From Epiperipatus broadwayi (Eukaryota; Onychophora; Udeonychophora; Euonychophora; Peripatidae), in the NCBI GenBank assembly GCA_028023455.1, contig JAQFVV010006335.1:2280412-2344411 (forward strand): a stretch of DNA of 64,000 nt, given 5' to 3'. Positions within the stretch are counted from its first letter, which is position 1, and every line of letters begins with the position of its first letter. The translations under genes and the position numbers were made by a program. The notes below the pieces were generated by a model. That model did not search any database. It saw nothing but the letters and a program-made list of their open reading frames with translations, and had not been told where the DNA came from. This document shows positions 24,566 to 38,229 of the stretch, in pieces.

Positions 24566-26465
24566 GCCCCTCTAATATTTATAATATAACATTTTAATAG
24601 AATGTTAATACTTTAGTAACTTATTTACTGACCTAAAATTTAAATGTTGATAAGATGGCAGATGGAAAGTTTTACAAACATCATAACATGCGTGGATCGG
24701 GTTTGATCCTTGTCTAGTAATCTAGAAAGATGTGAAGCATAGATCTAGGCCTACAGATCCATCTGTTTCAATATAGAGATAATATGTATAAAATATACAA
24801 GAAATAAGTATATCATTTTATAATCATATTGAAACGAATAGCTTTGGATTAAAAAACGTGGAACAATCTTAGAGACCTTTTATCTTATGTGAATTGATAG
24901 AGATGGAAAATGTTAATGGCAACAAATATAGATTAAATAATACACACAGACACACACAAACACATACACACATATATATATATATTGTAACCCTCTATCT
25001 CGTATATATGTGGTCCCAACTACATAACATAAGTGCACTGAGAATCGTAACCTCGATCACTGATCAATACCCGCTACACATTGTCATCTATTAAGAGCTG
25101 TATCCAAAAGCATATTATGCTATCTATTTTATGCACCAAGGACCACAACCAACATTTAGAGCAACTTACCATAGACCAAACCAATGATCTACGTAAAATT
25201 TTTATGATTTAATTTGATCACAGCCAGGGTGTACCGCGATGACCTATCATAGTAGTATGATAAAATACATTAAATAAATTATAAGTGTAATGTTATTATT
25301 TTACAAACCTTAATTTGCGATTTTATTGTTTGAGACCCGATGGCCGACCATGTACAAGATGGCATAATTTGTGAAACTACATACGATTATGAAATTTTAA
25401 ATCATCTATATGATTTTTTAATACAAATGCTAGTCCAGGTAAAGCTTTGCAATAAATAAACATAAATACTTGGGTTCTTTTTTATAGTTTACTATATCAC
25501 TGAGACTCTTTTTTTATACTGACAAATGACACTTTAAAATGTTAAGTAAATATATTCAATCATCTCATTATTTGGTAAATCTGTTTACAGGTTTAATAAT
25601 CAATTTATATTGTATACTAAAATCAACTACGCAAAGCCAAAATGATGGAAAAGGTAAATGGGATTTTATTGTACCCCACACATCATAAACTACCAAAGAC
25701 TAAAAGCATCCAAATGTTTTCTTAAAATATCACTAAACTCTTATATCATGTTGACTATAGTATGTACTTCAATGTATGCTCTATCCAAGGCTTATGATTT
25801 CTGATTTTAAGAATGACACATAGCAACGGCACAGTAAATTTAATTATAAATCAACGTTTATTTACAAATTTATGAATAATAAGTAATTAATTCTAATGTT
25901 ATAATTAAAGACATAAATAAACAAATAAAATAAATAAATTATAATTCCATCGACTTTCTTCAATAACATGTTATAGGTACGGTTTTAAGAACCTAATCAT
26001 ACCTTATTTCAATTTGATATAATGAATCTTGAGCAAATTATACTAAATTCAGCATCAACTCATGAAATATTTAACGTCATTTCCAGATTCAATAAATCCA
26101 TACCGTAAAATTATAATAATATAATAACTAATATTATATCTGTAGGATTTAGCTATAATGCAATCATTAAATAAAATGAAAATTTAAACTTACACTCCGG
26201 TAAATAATAATCAACCAACAGTTAATTATTATGAAGTAACTTGAATAGAATGTCCTGCTACAATTTAATAATCTAACTTATAAATTATACTTACGAATGG
26301 AAGAAGATGATTTAGCAGATTAACTAAAATACTTTGCCCAACTTATATCTATGAAGTAAAACCTATTCCTGTGGATGTATTCATCTACACATAGGAATTA
26401 AAGAACACTAAACGCTTTGGGGATTTATACACCACCATAAAGTAATACGTATAATTACACAATTC

Positions 26466-26546
26466 CGCGGATTAACCACCAGCGCTGGAATGAGTGTAAA
26501 ATACAAAAAATGGCAATTAAATAATCTGCGGATTAACCACCAGCAC
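26466..26546. repeat. Direct repeat pair, GCGGATTAACCACCAGC
   Basis: A 17-base word occurs at about 26,467 and 26,528, 61 bases apart. It is GC-richer than its surroundings, which makes chance duplication unlikely. Confidence 0.7.
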
Positions 26547-26998
26547 AGATTAATGCCTTTTAACATTAAAAAACAACTTTACTATTTACTTCACATTAAA
26601 GTGCAAAATCATCCTCCTCAGTTATTCTGATCATTCAGAAAACACTAACACTTTAGCAAATGTGGGTTCTTGCATAATAAAATGTTACACTAATCAGGAC
26701 AACTAATGTACTAACTTATCTTGCTTAAAATAAAACCTGTGTAATATAATATAAGTAATATTAGTATAGGAATATAAATCTGGAAAGACTCACAAAATAC
26801 CCCACAAAGATTGATATATCTCATGAATTCATTTAGTACTTTTCAAGCTTTTTCGCAAGCGCTATTTTCTTGAATAAATATTTTATTCAACCCCTATTAA
26901 TTTAAACTTAATAAAATATAAATTATGAACTTCACATGCAAGTTCATATAATGATAAAATTAAAGTAATGAATTATTCATCAACTACATAAAATCTAA

Positions 26999-27107
26999 CA
27001 GGTGTGTGTGTGATATAAATTAAATGTATAGCATTTTATAGTTCAATACATGAATTTTAGCAGGTGTGTGTGTCACAAATTAGATTGTATAGCATTTTAT
27101 AACTACA
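26999..27107. repeat. Two tandem units of about 62 bp
   Basis: CAGGTGTGTGTGTG followed by an A-rich block and ATGTATAGCATTTTATA occurs twice, starting at about 27,000 and 27,061. The units differ by several substitutions. Confidence 0.7.
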
Positions 27108-28429
27108 AAATATGATCCGTGAAATCCATGTACGATGTGTCGAACAATAAATGTACGAAGTAATAGCTATAATTATAGTTGAATTCCATACAAGTAATTT
27201 TATCCATTTGTGTTAGTTATTATAATCACTATTAGATTAACGATTTTACGTGGCTCCATAAACATGAAACAATTTTAAGACATGACATGCAGAACTTAAA
27301 TGAAAATGTTTTTCATAAGTTATTAATTTCTACATTTCTCTATTAAAATGTTCCAAGTTTATTACATCCATGGTAAATATTTATTTATCCACGCTTAAAT
27401 CTAGGAATAATAATTACAGCAATTAATTTAATCATTCCAAACTGATGATAAAATTAGAAAATAGCTTTGATCAATTATTTGAAGACTGTTTATTATCCAA
27501 ATGGCAAACAAATTAATTAGCAAATATATTACTGGCATTATAAAGTTAAATATCAATCAATACTATATTTTTATTAGAATTTGAAATGGAAATATTAAAC
27601 TATGTTGATAACTTTAACATTTTACTTTAATTTAAACTTCTTCTTTTTTAAAAAACAAATTTTCATATTTATAAAACTTCTGTAATTAAAATACTTATTT
27701 AATTTTTCCAAATTGTAGAACAATAAACATTTTAAAACATACCAAACTCTTGCAATTAATTCTTTTAAACTGGGAAGCTCCGACATTTTAAATGTAATAT
27801 TGGGAAATTATTACCGGTGATTTGATCCACTTGGCCAGCCGACTTGAACAGACTTTTAAATTTAGCAATTCATCTTATAATTAAATACCACGATATTATT
27901 TTTACATTTATAGAAAATTTGTGGTAATCCGTTTACTTGTTAACTATTTTAAAATAAGCTTATCAAAATTACACCATTTGCCTTTTACCATTTTCTTTTC
28001 TTTCCTTCCCTCCAAAAGCAAACTAACAGACGATCTCTCTTAAATTCACGCTCTTTTCTTTTTTTACATTGAGACGCATACGTAATTACTATATTTATTT
28101 TTAATAATATAATTTAGTTGAACAAATGGTTTTTTTTTTTTTTAATTCAATGGAAATAATATTTAAGACCATTTTAAACAAATAAAACAAAATATTATAT
28201 TTTAATACTATTTTACCAAATTTAATGTGTTGTCAAAATTTTTAAAAAGTTAAACATTTTGATATGAATTAGTATATGGAACGAAGCAAATTTAAATTTA
28301 TTAAAATAATATAAGAGAGTAGTCTGTTCAAACTGCAAATCAAGCCAATCAAATCACCAAAGAAGACAGAGAAATTTTTCATACTAGTTACATCAATTAT
28401 TATATTTTATGCTAAAATATATGGTTACA

Positions 28430-28433
<4 letters not shown>

Positions 28434-28475
<42 letters not shown>
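28434..28475. repeat. (TA)n microsatellite
   Basis: About 42 bases of TA repeat, just beyond the right end of the candidate solo LTR. Confidence 0.95.
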
Positions 28476-28478
<3 letters not shown>

Positions 28479-29155
28479 AACACATTTTTGTTTTTCTAAC
28501 TACAAGAGAAAAATGTGATAAAATCTATATTGATTCAAATTTGATTAATGGCTTTAAGTTGAATCTGAATTTTCAAACAGATGAGACTTTCATGAAATTA
28601 TTTATTTATTAAACAAATGCAAAGTTTATAAAGACATAAAAATAATTCATTTTTCAGAATTTTAATACAGAGTTTTAAGTTCAAATCATATTATTGTGTA
28701 AATTATAGCATCTAATTGTGTTTAGAGTTTTTTTTTATTATTATTATTATTAAATATAGGAAATTTTATTGTGCAATTTGGTTACAACTCATATGATAAG
28801 ATTAAAAATAGGATACATTAAATGTTATTCAAAGAAGATTAAAGTTCAGTGATGACATATCCTGCATCACATAACCTAAGATTACTATATGAAAAAAACC
28901 CGAAGTTTGGTATCTTGGAGATAAATGACTAAGCTTGCATGACTCAAAATGTACAAATGTGACATCAAAGTTTTGTCTGTGCAAAATTCATGGTATTACA
29001 TAGGTAAATAGGACCCATCATAATGGATGTCAATGTCCTCATATTCAGGGTCGAAGATATAGGCTTGAGGAAGGGAGCAATTAATAGTCAATCCTGAATA
29101 GATGCAGTTAAACCAGTTTTTGTTTCCAGTATAGGGTTTGTTGAAGATTATTTTC

Positions 29156-29158
<3 letters not shown>

Positions 29159-29198
<40 letters not shown>
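29159..29198. repeat. (AT)n microsatellite
   Basis: About 40 bases of uninterrupted AT repeat. Confidence 0.95.
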
Positions 29199-29207
<9 letters not shown>

Positions 29208-29497
29208 TATTTTATATTTATTTACATTATTAAAATAAAACATTTTATTATATAAACACAAAATATAAAATCATTTATGTCCTGCATAATACATCAATCC
29301 TTTTTTTAATGTATTGTTTGATATTTTATATACCAAATATAAATATAAACTATTAAAATTGTTTTGTCAAACCACTAGTCATTTCATTTTATAAACTATG
29401 ATTTCATTGTCCATTATTGTTAATCAGTAACAGTTAAAGCAGTTTGTCCTTTAATCTACTTAATATAATATTTAAATATAAGTATAGTATACGTACT

Positions 29498-29890
29498 TAA
29501 ACTGGACATAATTAGAGGGAATTTGAACCCATACTTTCAAGCTTCCTTCAGTTATCTTTTCCATCTAATACAGCTGATACACATGGCACCATACAAGTGA
29601 AAAGTATAATCTCCAATATACATATTTTGTGCTGAACCAGCAGAAGTTTGCCCATGAAAGTTTGAAGATTTGCTATTTTAATATAAACTGAGCACTGATT
29701 ATGAATGTATGTGAGAGATGATAATTTGGATCAACTGATGAGTATTGGTTCAGCATGAAATACATATATTGGAGATCATTTATCTTTTTACATATATATG
29801 GTCATGTGTATCATTTGTATAAAATGGAGTGGATTTCTAAAATGAGCCTGAAAATCTGTGTTCAATTTCCCTCTAATTACATCTAGTTAA
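29498..29890 (+). mobile_element. Dispersed repeat family, copy 1, palindromic
   Basis: The right arm (about 29,750-29,890) and left arm (about 29,498-29,640) are reverse complements. Both carry TGAACC/CAGCA..AAATA, a CATGTGTATCA word and a (T)TCAA.TTCCCTCTAATTA end. The central part (TTTTAATATAAACTGAGCACTGAT, GGATCAACTGATGAGT) plus the right arm recurs at 30,915-31,117 and 39,645-39,862. Only this copy has both arms. GGGTTCAAATTCCC in the arm resembles a tRNA B-box, but no A-box is seen, so SINE origin is open. Confidence 0.65.
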
Positions 29891-30914
29891 TATAGTAAAA
29901 ATGTATCTTAATAAAATATCACTTACTGCATGTTATTTATTTTTCTTAAAATAAAAGAGAGGAACTAAACAATGAAACACTATGATAAATCATTAATACT
30001 TCATTGTCATCAATGACAGTGACCATTGTTTACATCCAATTAAAATATAAATGTGTTCATATTTATATTATCATAAGCAAACAATAGATATAAGCTCTGT
30101 TATGAACTTTACATTATGTAAATCCAATATTTTATTGATGTAGATTTCTAAACATAGTTGACAGTTTTGATTTTCCAACAGACTTCGTCACATGTCTTTC
30201 TGTTATTTATAAAGAAAATGTACACCTAACATGTAAAAAGGAAGTACAGTATTATAAGTTACTATTATTTTGATGGATTTTCTATAAATAATATATATTT
30301 TTTATCTATTGTTAATCATTTAAAAAATAATTAACATAGAAAGTTAATACATTTAATAAAATAAAAAATGGTTGTTAACATGAAAAAAATGTTTTATTAA
30401 TTTCAAACATTCGGTGATCAGTTTATAAGATATAAAAATAAATAAATTATAAAATTACATTACTGACATTTTCTTTAATTTTCTTAATGTTTATTATTGC
30501 AATAAAATTCTGAATCAATAGATCTAAAAAAATTATATGCTAAATCCAGATCCAATTTCCTTTCTAATGAAATGTATATATCTATAAATTGGCCTGGAGG
30601 ACTAGGGAAGATTTATTAAACACTACTGTTTGATATCTTCAAAACTTACAATAGGTAGATGGACTAAAATAAGGAGAACATGATTTTCTATTAGAACATT
30701 ATGTAATTTGAGATTATATATCATTTCCAAATGTTACAAAATACTGTAATTATTTTAAATACTTTAAAAACATTCAACTTCTGTAATATCTATATAACCA
30801 TGCAAACAAATTGGGTTAATAATGTTTGAATTCTGGAATAGAATGGCAACTGCAATAGAAATATGGTGTATCATACAATGAAAATACGTTTAATTTCTTA
30901 CAATTTTTACAAAA

Positions 30915-31117
30915 CAGTTTGAAGATTTGATATCTTAATATAGAAGATGATGATATGTACCAACTGAAGGTTACTAATTCAGCATGGAATACATATACTG
31001 GTGATCATTCAAGTTTTTCACATTATGTGGATATGTGTATTGGTTGTATAAGATGGAGTGGGTAACTATAGAGAGCTTGAAAATCTGAGATCAAATCTCT
31101 TCTAATTAAAATTAATA
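30915..31117 (+). mobile_element. Dispersed repeat family, copy 2
   Basis: It matches copy 1 from GTTTGAAGATTTG through GGAATACATATA, GATATGTGTATTGGTTGTATAAGATGGAGTGG and GAAAATCTGAGATCAA to TTCTAATTA. It lacks the inverted left arm. Divergence is substantial. Confidence 0.65.
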
Positions 31118-32007
31118 TTACAAATATTCATTACACTAATTTAGATATTTTTGGGGTTTTTATTAAAGCATTTGTGATTACAATACAATATAAATGACTT
31201 CCTATACATTACATTACAGTGAAGCAGAGCAGAGAAAGTGTACTGGGTATTTTGAATGGATTCTTTATATCCTATAGTCAAGTCCTGTAATTAAAATAAA
31301 ATCAAGTGTGCCAAATTTATTTTTTGTATAATTACATGAACTACAGTTTGATACTTTTGGACAAATACAATTATTTTTGATAATATTTGTTTTACTAAAA
31401 TTTTCAACTTAAATGAAAAAATAATAATGAATGTAAAAGTTATAAATTTATTTAAGAAAAAAAAATCACAAGGTACTTTTAATTTTAGCAAGAATGATAT
31501 AATTTTATTTCTTTTATTCCACCAATGTAAGTTTAAATCCTTCTTTAACCCATCATATAAATACAAAAATTAAATACAAAATCATTGCATATTTGATTAA
31601 AATTCTGTCATGACCATGGTTTCATCTATTAACAAATAGATCTTTTTTAAAGGAAATTCAATAAAGTATAAACAACATATATATCGAAAACAAAATATCC
31701 TTCCCGTTTTGTGTTTTAGCTAGTTTTATAATATATAACCCTTCTATTCTATTTAGCATTACTATTAAATCATTAGGTAATATTTATTTTTATATAAAAT
31801 AAATGCATTATATTTATTAAATAAACAACTTTCACATAACTAAAAAACAACATAAAAATAAGCAAAGATCTCTTATGATCATTTCTACTTGGCAAATAAA
31901 ATGTGAAAAAGTGCTGCCATTTTGAAAAAAAAAAGACTTTTCCATTTCACTTCTGAATTATAGTTTTACTTTTTGTATATAACTCTTGCCACCTATTATC
32001 AAAAATG

Positions 32008-32090
32008 AAAAACAATATATATGCATACTTTTTATATATATATATATATATATATTATTTTTGAAAAACAATATATATGCATACTTTTTA
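32008..32090. repeat. 27-base direct repeats flanking (TA)n
   Basis: AAAAACAATATATATGCATAC plus TTTTTA occurs at about 32,008 and again at about 32,066, on either side of a short (TA)n tract at 32,034-32,054. Replication slippage or a microsatellite-mediated duplication explains it. Confidence 0.7.
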
Positions 32091-32728
32091 ATGACCTTGA
32101 AAGTATTTATTATAAAAATGTAATAATAGTATTAACATGCACCTTGTTAAGTGTTGCCTGCATGTATTGTCTTCTGTAAAGTTAAAAACTCATACCATTC
32201 CAAAATGAATCAGAATTTATCACAAAATAATTAATAATTTGCTTAATTAAATATTTATTTATTAATTGTCTTTGATTTTGATTTTTACACTGATATTTTA
32301 AATAAAATTATCAATGTTTGCTACTTCGGATTTTATAAGAAGTTTAAGTGCAGAAATTATAGCCATGCCATCATTCTTGGATCTTAATATCTAAATCCTC
32401 AACTCTAGAATAATAGTAAGACAGTATAGGACAAACCTTATTATATATTTTGCTTTTATACTTATGATTGTTTTTTTTATTGTTATATAATTGTTTAATT
32501 TTTACATAAGATATTTATTTTTGAACAGTTTTGAAATATCATTATTCTAGTTAGTAGAAAAATTGTGATTGTGTTCATTCAATGAAGTTAAGTAAGTAAA
32601 AAGTATGCCCTTTTTTTCCTTACCCAGAAGAGTTTTATTCTATGTTTAAAATATAATCAAGTTATTAATAAATTTGAAAATAGAGATTAAAAGCACACAC
32701 ATACACTCACACAAATATATATATATAT

Positions 32729-33173
32729 AACAACACAATAATTAATACAGTAAAAAATATTTTAAAAACAAAATATATACCACAATTTAATAGAACTACT
32801 TTCAACTATCTATGTAGTCGTTATCAACTAGATTCAAATTGTATTACAAAAAACCGTTACAAATGTAAACAAAAAGTAATACGTCAGACATCAATTTTTC
32901 CACAATTCATTAATTTTTATATTGGCAACCTTTGGTGCAAAAATTGGGGAAAATGGTGTCTTTGTTATGTACGGTTTGTAATAAAAATTAATTAATTGTG
33001 GGAAAATTGATGTATGATGTATTATTTTTTGTTTACATTTGTAACGGTTTTTTGTGATACAATTTGAATCTAGTTGGTAATGACTACCATAGATAGTTGA
33101 AAACACTTCTATTAAATTGTGGTATATATTTGTTTTTAAAATATTTTTACTGTATTAATTATTGTATTGTTTT
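32729..33173. mobile_element. 445-bp foldback element with arms of about 190 bp
   Basis: The left arm (32,729-32,920) runs from AACAACACAATAATTAATAC to a T-rich end. The right arm (32,980-33,173) is its reverse complement with few mismatches, ending GTATTAATTATTGTATTG. The unique loop is about 60 bases. Both outer sides are TA-rich, so a TA or AT target duplication is possible but unresolved. No coding capacity. Likely a non-autonomous foldback or MITE; minus-strand frame 32,891-33,106 is incidental. Confidence 0.8.
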
Positions 33174-34204
33174 GATTAATTATATATATTTTATTATAAT
33201 TGGAATACAGACATTGATTAATATATATATAGTGACTGAAAAAAAATTAAATAGTTAGAAAAGTAATTGTTAATTTGTAAAGTTGAAAAAAAAATTTTTT
33301 TTTTAAGGAAAGGAGTAATTTCTGTAAATAATTCTCGTCTTGGGAATAAAAGTTAATTAAGAATAAAATAACAAAAGAAAATAATAATGGCCCTTTCCTC
33401 ATTTTTTATTTTTGTTTTTAAAGAACAAACGTTTTTTTTTTTTTTTTTGCTACTCAGTGGCTTTAAACAAATTCACAAAATGTTATTAGTTACAAAGACT
33501 TTGCAATTCAAAGTACATTTATCAGTGAAACATTTAATAATCTTCAAAATAAATAGATAAACTTTTAGTTTTAATTCCCTTTCCCCTTAATACTATTAGC
33601 AGTTACACTATATTAAAAGTTCATATTTTGCAGTTATTATCACATTTACTTCTGTGTCTATTACTTAGGATGTAATTTCAATAATTTTCTCAGATTCAAA
33701 ATGGGCAAGAGTTTGAGTTCTAAGATTCATTTTATTTACAGCTCAGCCTATTATTTAATATTTATTAGTAAATTAGTATATAACTATTATTACCTAGATG
33801 TTAGAATTCCCTGGGTTACCTAATTTTGTCAGTTGAATGCCAAAATCTGATAGTAATCATAAATAGGTTTATATTATACAGTGTAATTGGTGGTACAAAT
33901 ATATAACTGGCTTTGATATTTTTTAAGGTGTTATCTAAAATCTGGAAAACAGCTTCAAGATTTTCTCATAATGTAAAAAAAAATGTTACTATATTTTCTT
34001 CTAAATATTTGAACATTCAAATGAATCACTAGCTTTCAATTTTTTTTTATTAAACTCTTTAATTTAAAAAAAATATAAATCATAGATTCAGAAATACTGT
34101 TAACATTAATATAAGTGATAATTTTTAATGCATATATTATTTATTTCATTTATTTTAATTTCTGCCATATTGTACAAATTTGAGTAACTAATTAATGCTA
34201 GATA
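33174..34204. other. AT-rich spacer, nothing recognised
   Basis: Homopolymer runs including T19 near 33,431. No frame or repeat end is recognised. Confidence 0.5.
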
Positions 34205-34330
34205 GTAGTTTTTATAAAATTCATATCTAGTGCTGCCCCATTCATATGAACAGATTATTTTCTGGCTTATGGCATTTTATCAATGTGTAGTTTTGGATTT
34301 AATGTGCCTAGTTGTTTTTAATCTAACACA
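34205..34330. mobile_element. Internal fragment of the 222-bp MITE family
   Basis: It shares TAGTGCTGCC, TTTCTGGCTTATGGC and ATCAATGTGTAGTTTTGGAT with the copy at 2996-3217 (there TTTCTGGCTTGTGGC and GTCAGTGTGGAGCTTTGGAT). The terminal repeats are not detectable. Confidence 0.45.
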
Positions 34331-35079
34331 CTTTTTCTTAAACAGCTAATATTTTTGTTTTACTCTGAAGCTATAGATGTCATATGATGTTTTGTTGATA
34401 ATAATGTTGTTTTTAGATGTATTTGCCCTAATTTCAGTTCTTAATGTTTTTCCAAATAGCACTTTTCTAAAATAAGTTATCATCTAATTGATTGTTTGGT
34501 TTTTACTTTAATGCACATTCATTATTGTTATGATGAATTCCATTCATATTAATGGTGATTGTTCTTATTACTTTCACCAATAATCTTTCTACTTTTTAGT
34601 AATGATATTACCTCATAATATTGTCAAAATGGGATAATGTTAATCTAGCCTTTTGTTATTCAATTACTGTTTTTGACCCTATATACTTTATATTATTCAT
34701 ATTTAAATTGACAATCCAGTCATTTAATTCTGATCTTTAACTATACTTATAAAAATATTAAGATATTTTTATTTTTATTTTCAATCATAAATGTGGATAG
34801 CATAGTTGACATTGTTATTATTTCTTCCACCAAAGCTAAATTCACACTTCCTTTATTTCAACATTGCTTCTATCACCTTCTCATTCAATAAAATATTGAA
34901 ATATGATATGTTGTTCCCCTGTCAATTTAGCTAATTTGTTAATGTGAAACTATGCATTAAACCACTGCTTTTTTAAGCTATAGTTCTGTAAATACATTTT
35001 TTTAAAAGTCATAACATGCTCAATCATTTGTATTTATTAACATTAATCTTTTTTAAAATATCATTTAATATTAACATTT

Positions 35080-37105
35080 TTTTTTGTATTTGGATAATCT
35101 TTTATATAACAATATGACAGGTCTAAATCTTGATATTTCAAAGCATTAATCATTGTAAACATTCTTATAGAATCAATTTCTTTTCATAATCTATAAATCC
35201 AAAGCATTTAAGCATCATATAATCACTTATCCTTATAAGTTCTATTGATACTTCAATGTGATCCTATATATTAAATTGAAACCATTTTAAATGTAGCTTA
35301 TTTTTGTTTTTGTTGAGTCTAAAGATTACTTTAGATAAGTTATAATTATTTTGGCAAAAAAAGTTATAGATAATTAACAAAAAAAAAAAAACTATTATAA
35401 CTGTAATTTTGCCATTTTCTTTATGTTCCTTCTTAAATTTTAATATTTTGATTGAACTTCATCAATAATCTGGTTCTCTTTATCATTTAGATATTTGAAA
35501 TATAGTTTCTCTAACATTTTTTTTTCATTATTTTATAAAGATATCATTAAGAATTGTATCATTTCATAGAAATATTTTTTTTGCCATAAACTTAATGTGT
35601 GTCTTGTCTTTTCCGTTAAAATGTTGAACAATTTAGATGTAATTGTAGGGTTACTTTATTCTTTTTTGTGTGTTTTATTACTGTATAATTTTTATAAAAT
35701 ATATCTATATATTTCATAATGATTTAATATGCTTATTACAATAGTTTCTTTTCTTTTTACTTATATAAATCAACTTTTTTTCTAATACATTTGAGATTTT
35801 ATTTTCTACTATAGGTTTCCTTGCTAATTTATAGTTATTGTTTTTTATGCCATTATTAATTATTTTATACCATTTTACAGAATTTAAAATATTTAATTAT
35901 TTTTAATGAATCATGTTAAATATTTTTATATTTCTTTTTTTCATATATTGTCTATATTAATCGAAATTCCATTAGTAAATACTACTTTCTTTGTATTAGT
36001 GTTTTTCTAGAAGTTCTGAGTAGAATATCAGTTATCTTTTTATTGATATCTGTCAAACCTATTAATATTTTAAAATGATTAACAATCAACTAGTAATACT
36101 GTCTTTTTTAGTAATTATTGGTTATTTAATTTCACTTTAATATTATTTTATAGTTCATTAATTGTTGATCACTTTTTATTTTAAATTTATTAAAAATTTA
36201 TTCCAATATTATTATTCATTAGTAGTCAAAATACAGTACGATTCTGTTAAACTTTTATTATAGTTTTTGTGTCCATTTCTGTTTAGGATTATATAGATTT
36301 TCTGAAAATAACATAAATTGGCACCCCATTTTATTAAGTCACAGCAATTTCTTCTTTCAATAATTTTCCATTTCTAGAATTAATAATTCACATGTCACTT
36401 AAAAATGATGTTTGTTAATCAAATGCTCTGTTTTCATTTATATAAAAATCATCTATTTCTTCAGATTAAAAATCTTTTGTGGCATTATTTTAAATTATCT
36501 ACATTTGATGTCTTCTACTAAGTTGATGACAATGTACAATAATACATCAATCTTCACATTGTTGAACTTATAGTCTTTATTTTTAATAAATACCAGGCTA
36601 CTCATGCTTCCAATATTTACATCTTATTATAAAGTATACATCCACTTTAAAAGTTAATTGTCTCTTCACCTTTTCTTTCAATTTTACAAATTCCAACTAT
36701 ATCCGATTTAAAATTATACTGTTCTACTTTCAGTTTATAAATCTTTATTTAAATGTGTTATATAATTATAAGTCCTAAATAAAATATCATCATCAAGTGG
36801 AAGCTGGTTTTTGAAATCAGGAGATTTTTAGGATCTGACTTCAGTAACCTACTAGCCTTGACAGACAATTGTTGGGGAATAAGATCCATAATTTAGCTTT
36901 ATCCATGACAATTGTTATATTATTCACATAAACATTTATCTAGTTTTTTTAAAAAAAAACAATATTTTAGTCAAGAACTGTTAGGAAACTGTAGAAAAAG
37001 ATCATGTATTTCTTTTGGTTTAAAACTGAGAGATAAAAAGCCACTTAACATAGCATGCTGGGTGGTTTATGCTGGCAAAGAGCCTGTTCATGTTCAATTT
37101 ATATA
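35080..37105 (-). mobile_element. RTE-type retrotransposon relic, copy C (5' part to RT)
   Basis: The minus strand parallels copy A (51,606-54,770) in collinear blocks. About 36,785-37,105 matches the 5' region of copy A (54,425-54,770), including CCTAAATAAAA.TCATCATCAA. About 36,600-36,730 matches the start of the APE endonuclease. About 35,090-35,240 matches RT motif A, where the conceptual product FGFIDYEK aligns with FGFADYKK of copy A and is followed by IxALKYQDLD and SYCYI. The intervening sequence is heavily mutated with stops and frameshifts in every domain. Copy C lacks the recognisable RT C-terminus and the tail. The plus-strand frame at 36,912-37,109 is antisense to it and not a gene. 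Confidence 0.65.
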
Positions 37106-37109
37106 TTAA

Positions 37110-38023
37110 TAGACACATAGTATGTATTGCTTCAATAATAAAGAATATATTAGTTTTAAAGTGCACTAAAGGTAAATTGAAAAATGTCTATGTTAAATAA
37201 ATTACAATTAATTTAACTAATTTTCATTTAATATTTTTACAGAGATGGGCTCCCAGGGAAAAATGGTTGTCATTGTATATGTAAATAATATGTGCAAAAA
37301 ATATATAGTCACATTATTGAAACTTTGGCAATGAATTGTATGTTACATTGTTTAACATATTTTTTATTTAATTAGGTTTTATTTTTACAAAAAATAAAGC
37401 CAAAAAAAAAAAAAATTACTGATTTTTAAACTGATTTTTTTTTACATAAAACTATAAAAAATATTAGATTTTTTTCATTAGGTATTTACAAAAACGTAAA
37501 AAAAAAGCATTAAGAGAATAAAGTGAATTATGATAAAATAAGATAATTTATCCAATCAACAAGATATCTGACTCTACAAAGTTAATTTTAAAATGTATAT
37601 CACAAAATTTAAAATTACCATTAAAAAAAATCAAAGTAAATTAAATTTGATTTGCATCTACTATATTTATATACATATTTATAAATTATATATATATATA
37701 CAAAATTTTATTCTATCCATTTCGGACAAATAAATGACTATACATGTCCATTATGGAAGAGGATGCCACTCTCTGATGAGAAAAAATACAATACTCTCTT
37801 TGTTCTCAGCTACGAAACATTTCTCTTAAGTTAGAAATGAATTGTCCGACATTATCAAAATGCCACATGATAAATAAATTTATATAATTTTATGTATTAA
37901 TCATTTAATAAAAAGAAAACACACACAATATACAAGTATATAAAAACATAATGATAATTGACAGATATACACACACCTATATATATATTTCACAACTTTA
38001 CAATAAATCTTTAACTACTGCTC
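37110..38023. other. AT-rich spacer
   Basis: No gene recognised. TCGGACAA (about 37,711) and TTGTCCGA (about 37,841) form an inverted pair around a segment holding CTGATGAG and CGAAAC; this is discussed among the rejected items as a possible hammerhead remnant. Confidence 0.45.
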
Positions 38024-38065
38024 CTTAATAATAATAGTAATAGTAATAACAATAACAACAACAAC

Positions 38066-38126
<61 letters not shown>

Positions 38127-38193
38127 GTAGTAGTAGTAGTAATAGTACTACTAATAATAACAACAACAACAATAATAATAATAATAATAATAA

Positions 38194-38229
<36 letters not shown>

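Larger units (their letters stand above)
24986..28429. mobile_element. Candidate solo LTR, 3.4 kb
   Basis: The left boundary is TGTAACC directly after (AT)n. The right boundary is ATGGTTACA, seven bases before the next (TA)n. TGTAACC and GGTTACA are exact inverted termini. They resemble the plus-strand termini of the giant terminal repeats in this window (TATAACC and ATGGTCACA). No ORF is present, and two pairs of direct repeats lie inside with 61- to 62-base spacing, as enhancer-like repeats might. I could not see clear internal similarity to the 4.5-kb repeats, so this may be coincidence of short motifs beside common microsatellites. Confidence 0.25.

Noticed and set aside
31291-31566. 91-codon minus-strand frame
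   Set aside because: Phe/Ile/Lys-rich composition typical of chance frames in AT-rich DNA; no domain, no conservation within the window.
36912-37109. Plus-strand 65-codon frame
   Set aside because: It lies antisense to the 5' region of an RTE relic whose equivalent in copy A is not open in that frame.
37773-37850. Hammerhead-ribozyme-like core: CTGATGAG, then CGAAAC 32 bases later, then a 7-bp stem CATTTCT/AGAAATG
   Set aside because: Helix II does not close next to CGAAAC, and the bases after the third stem read GAA instead of the required NUH cleavage site. The order of motifs is suggestive but the fold is not met.
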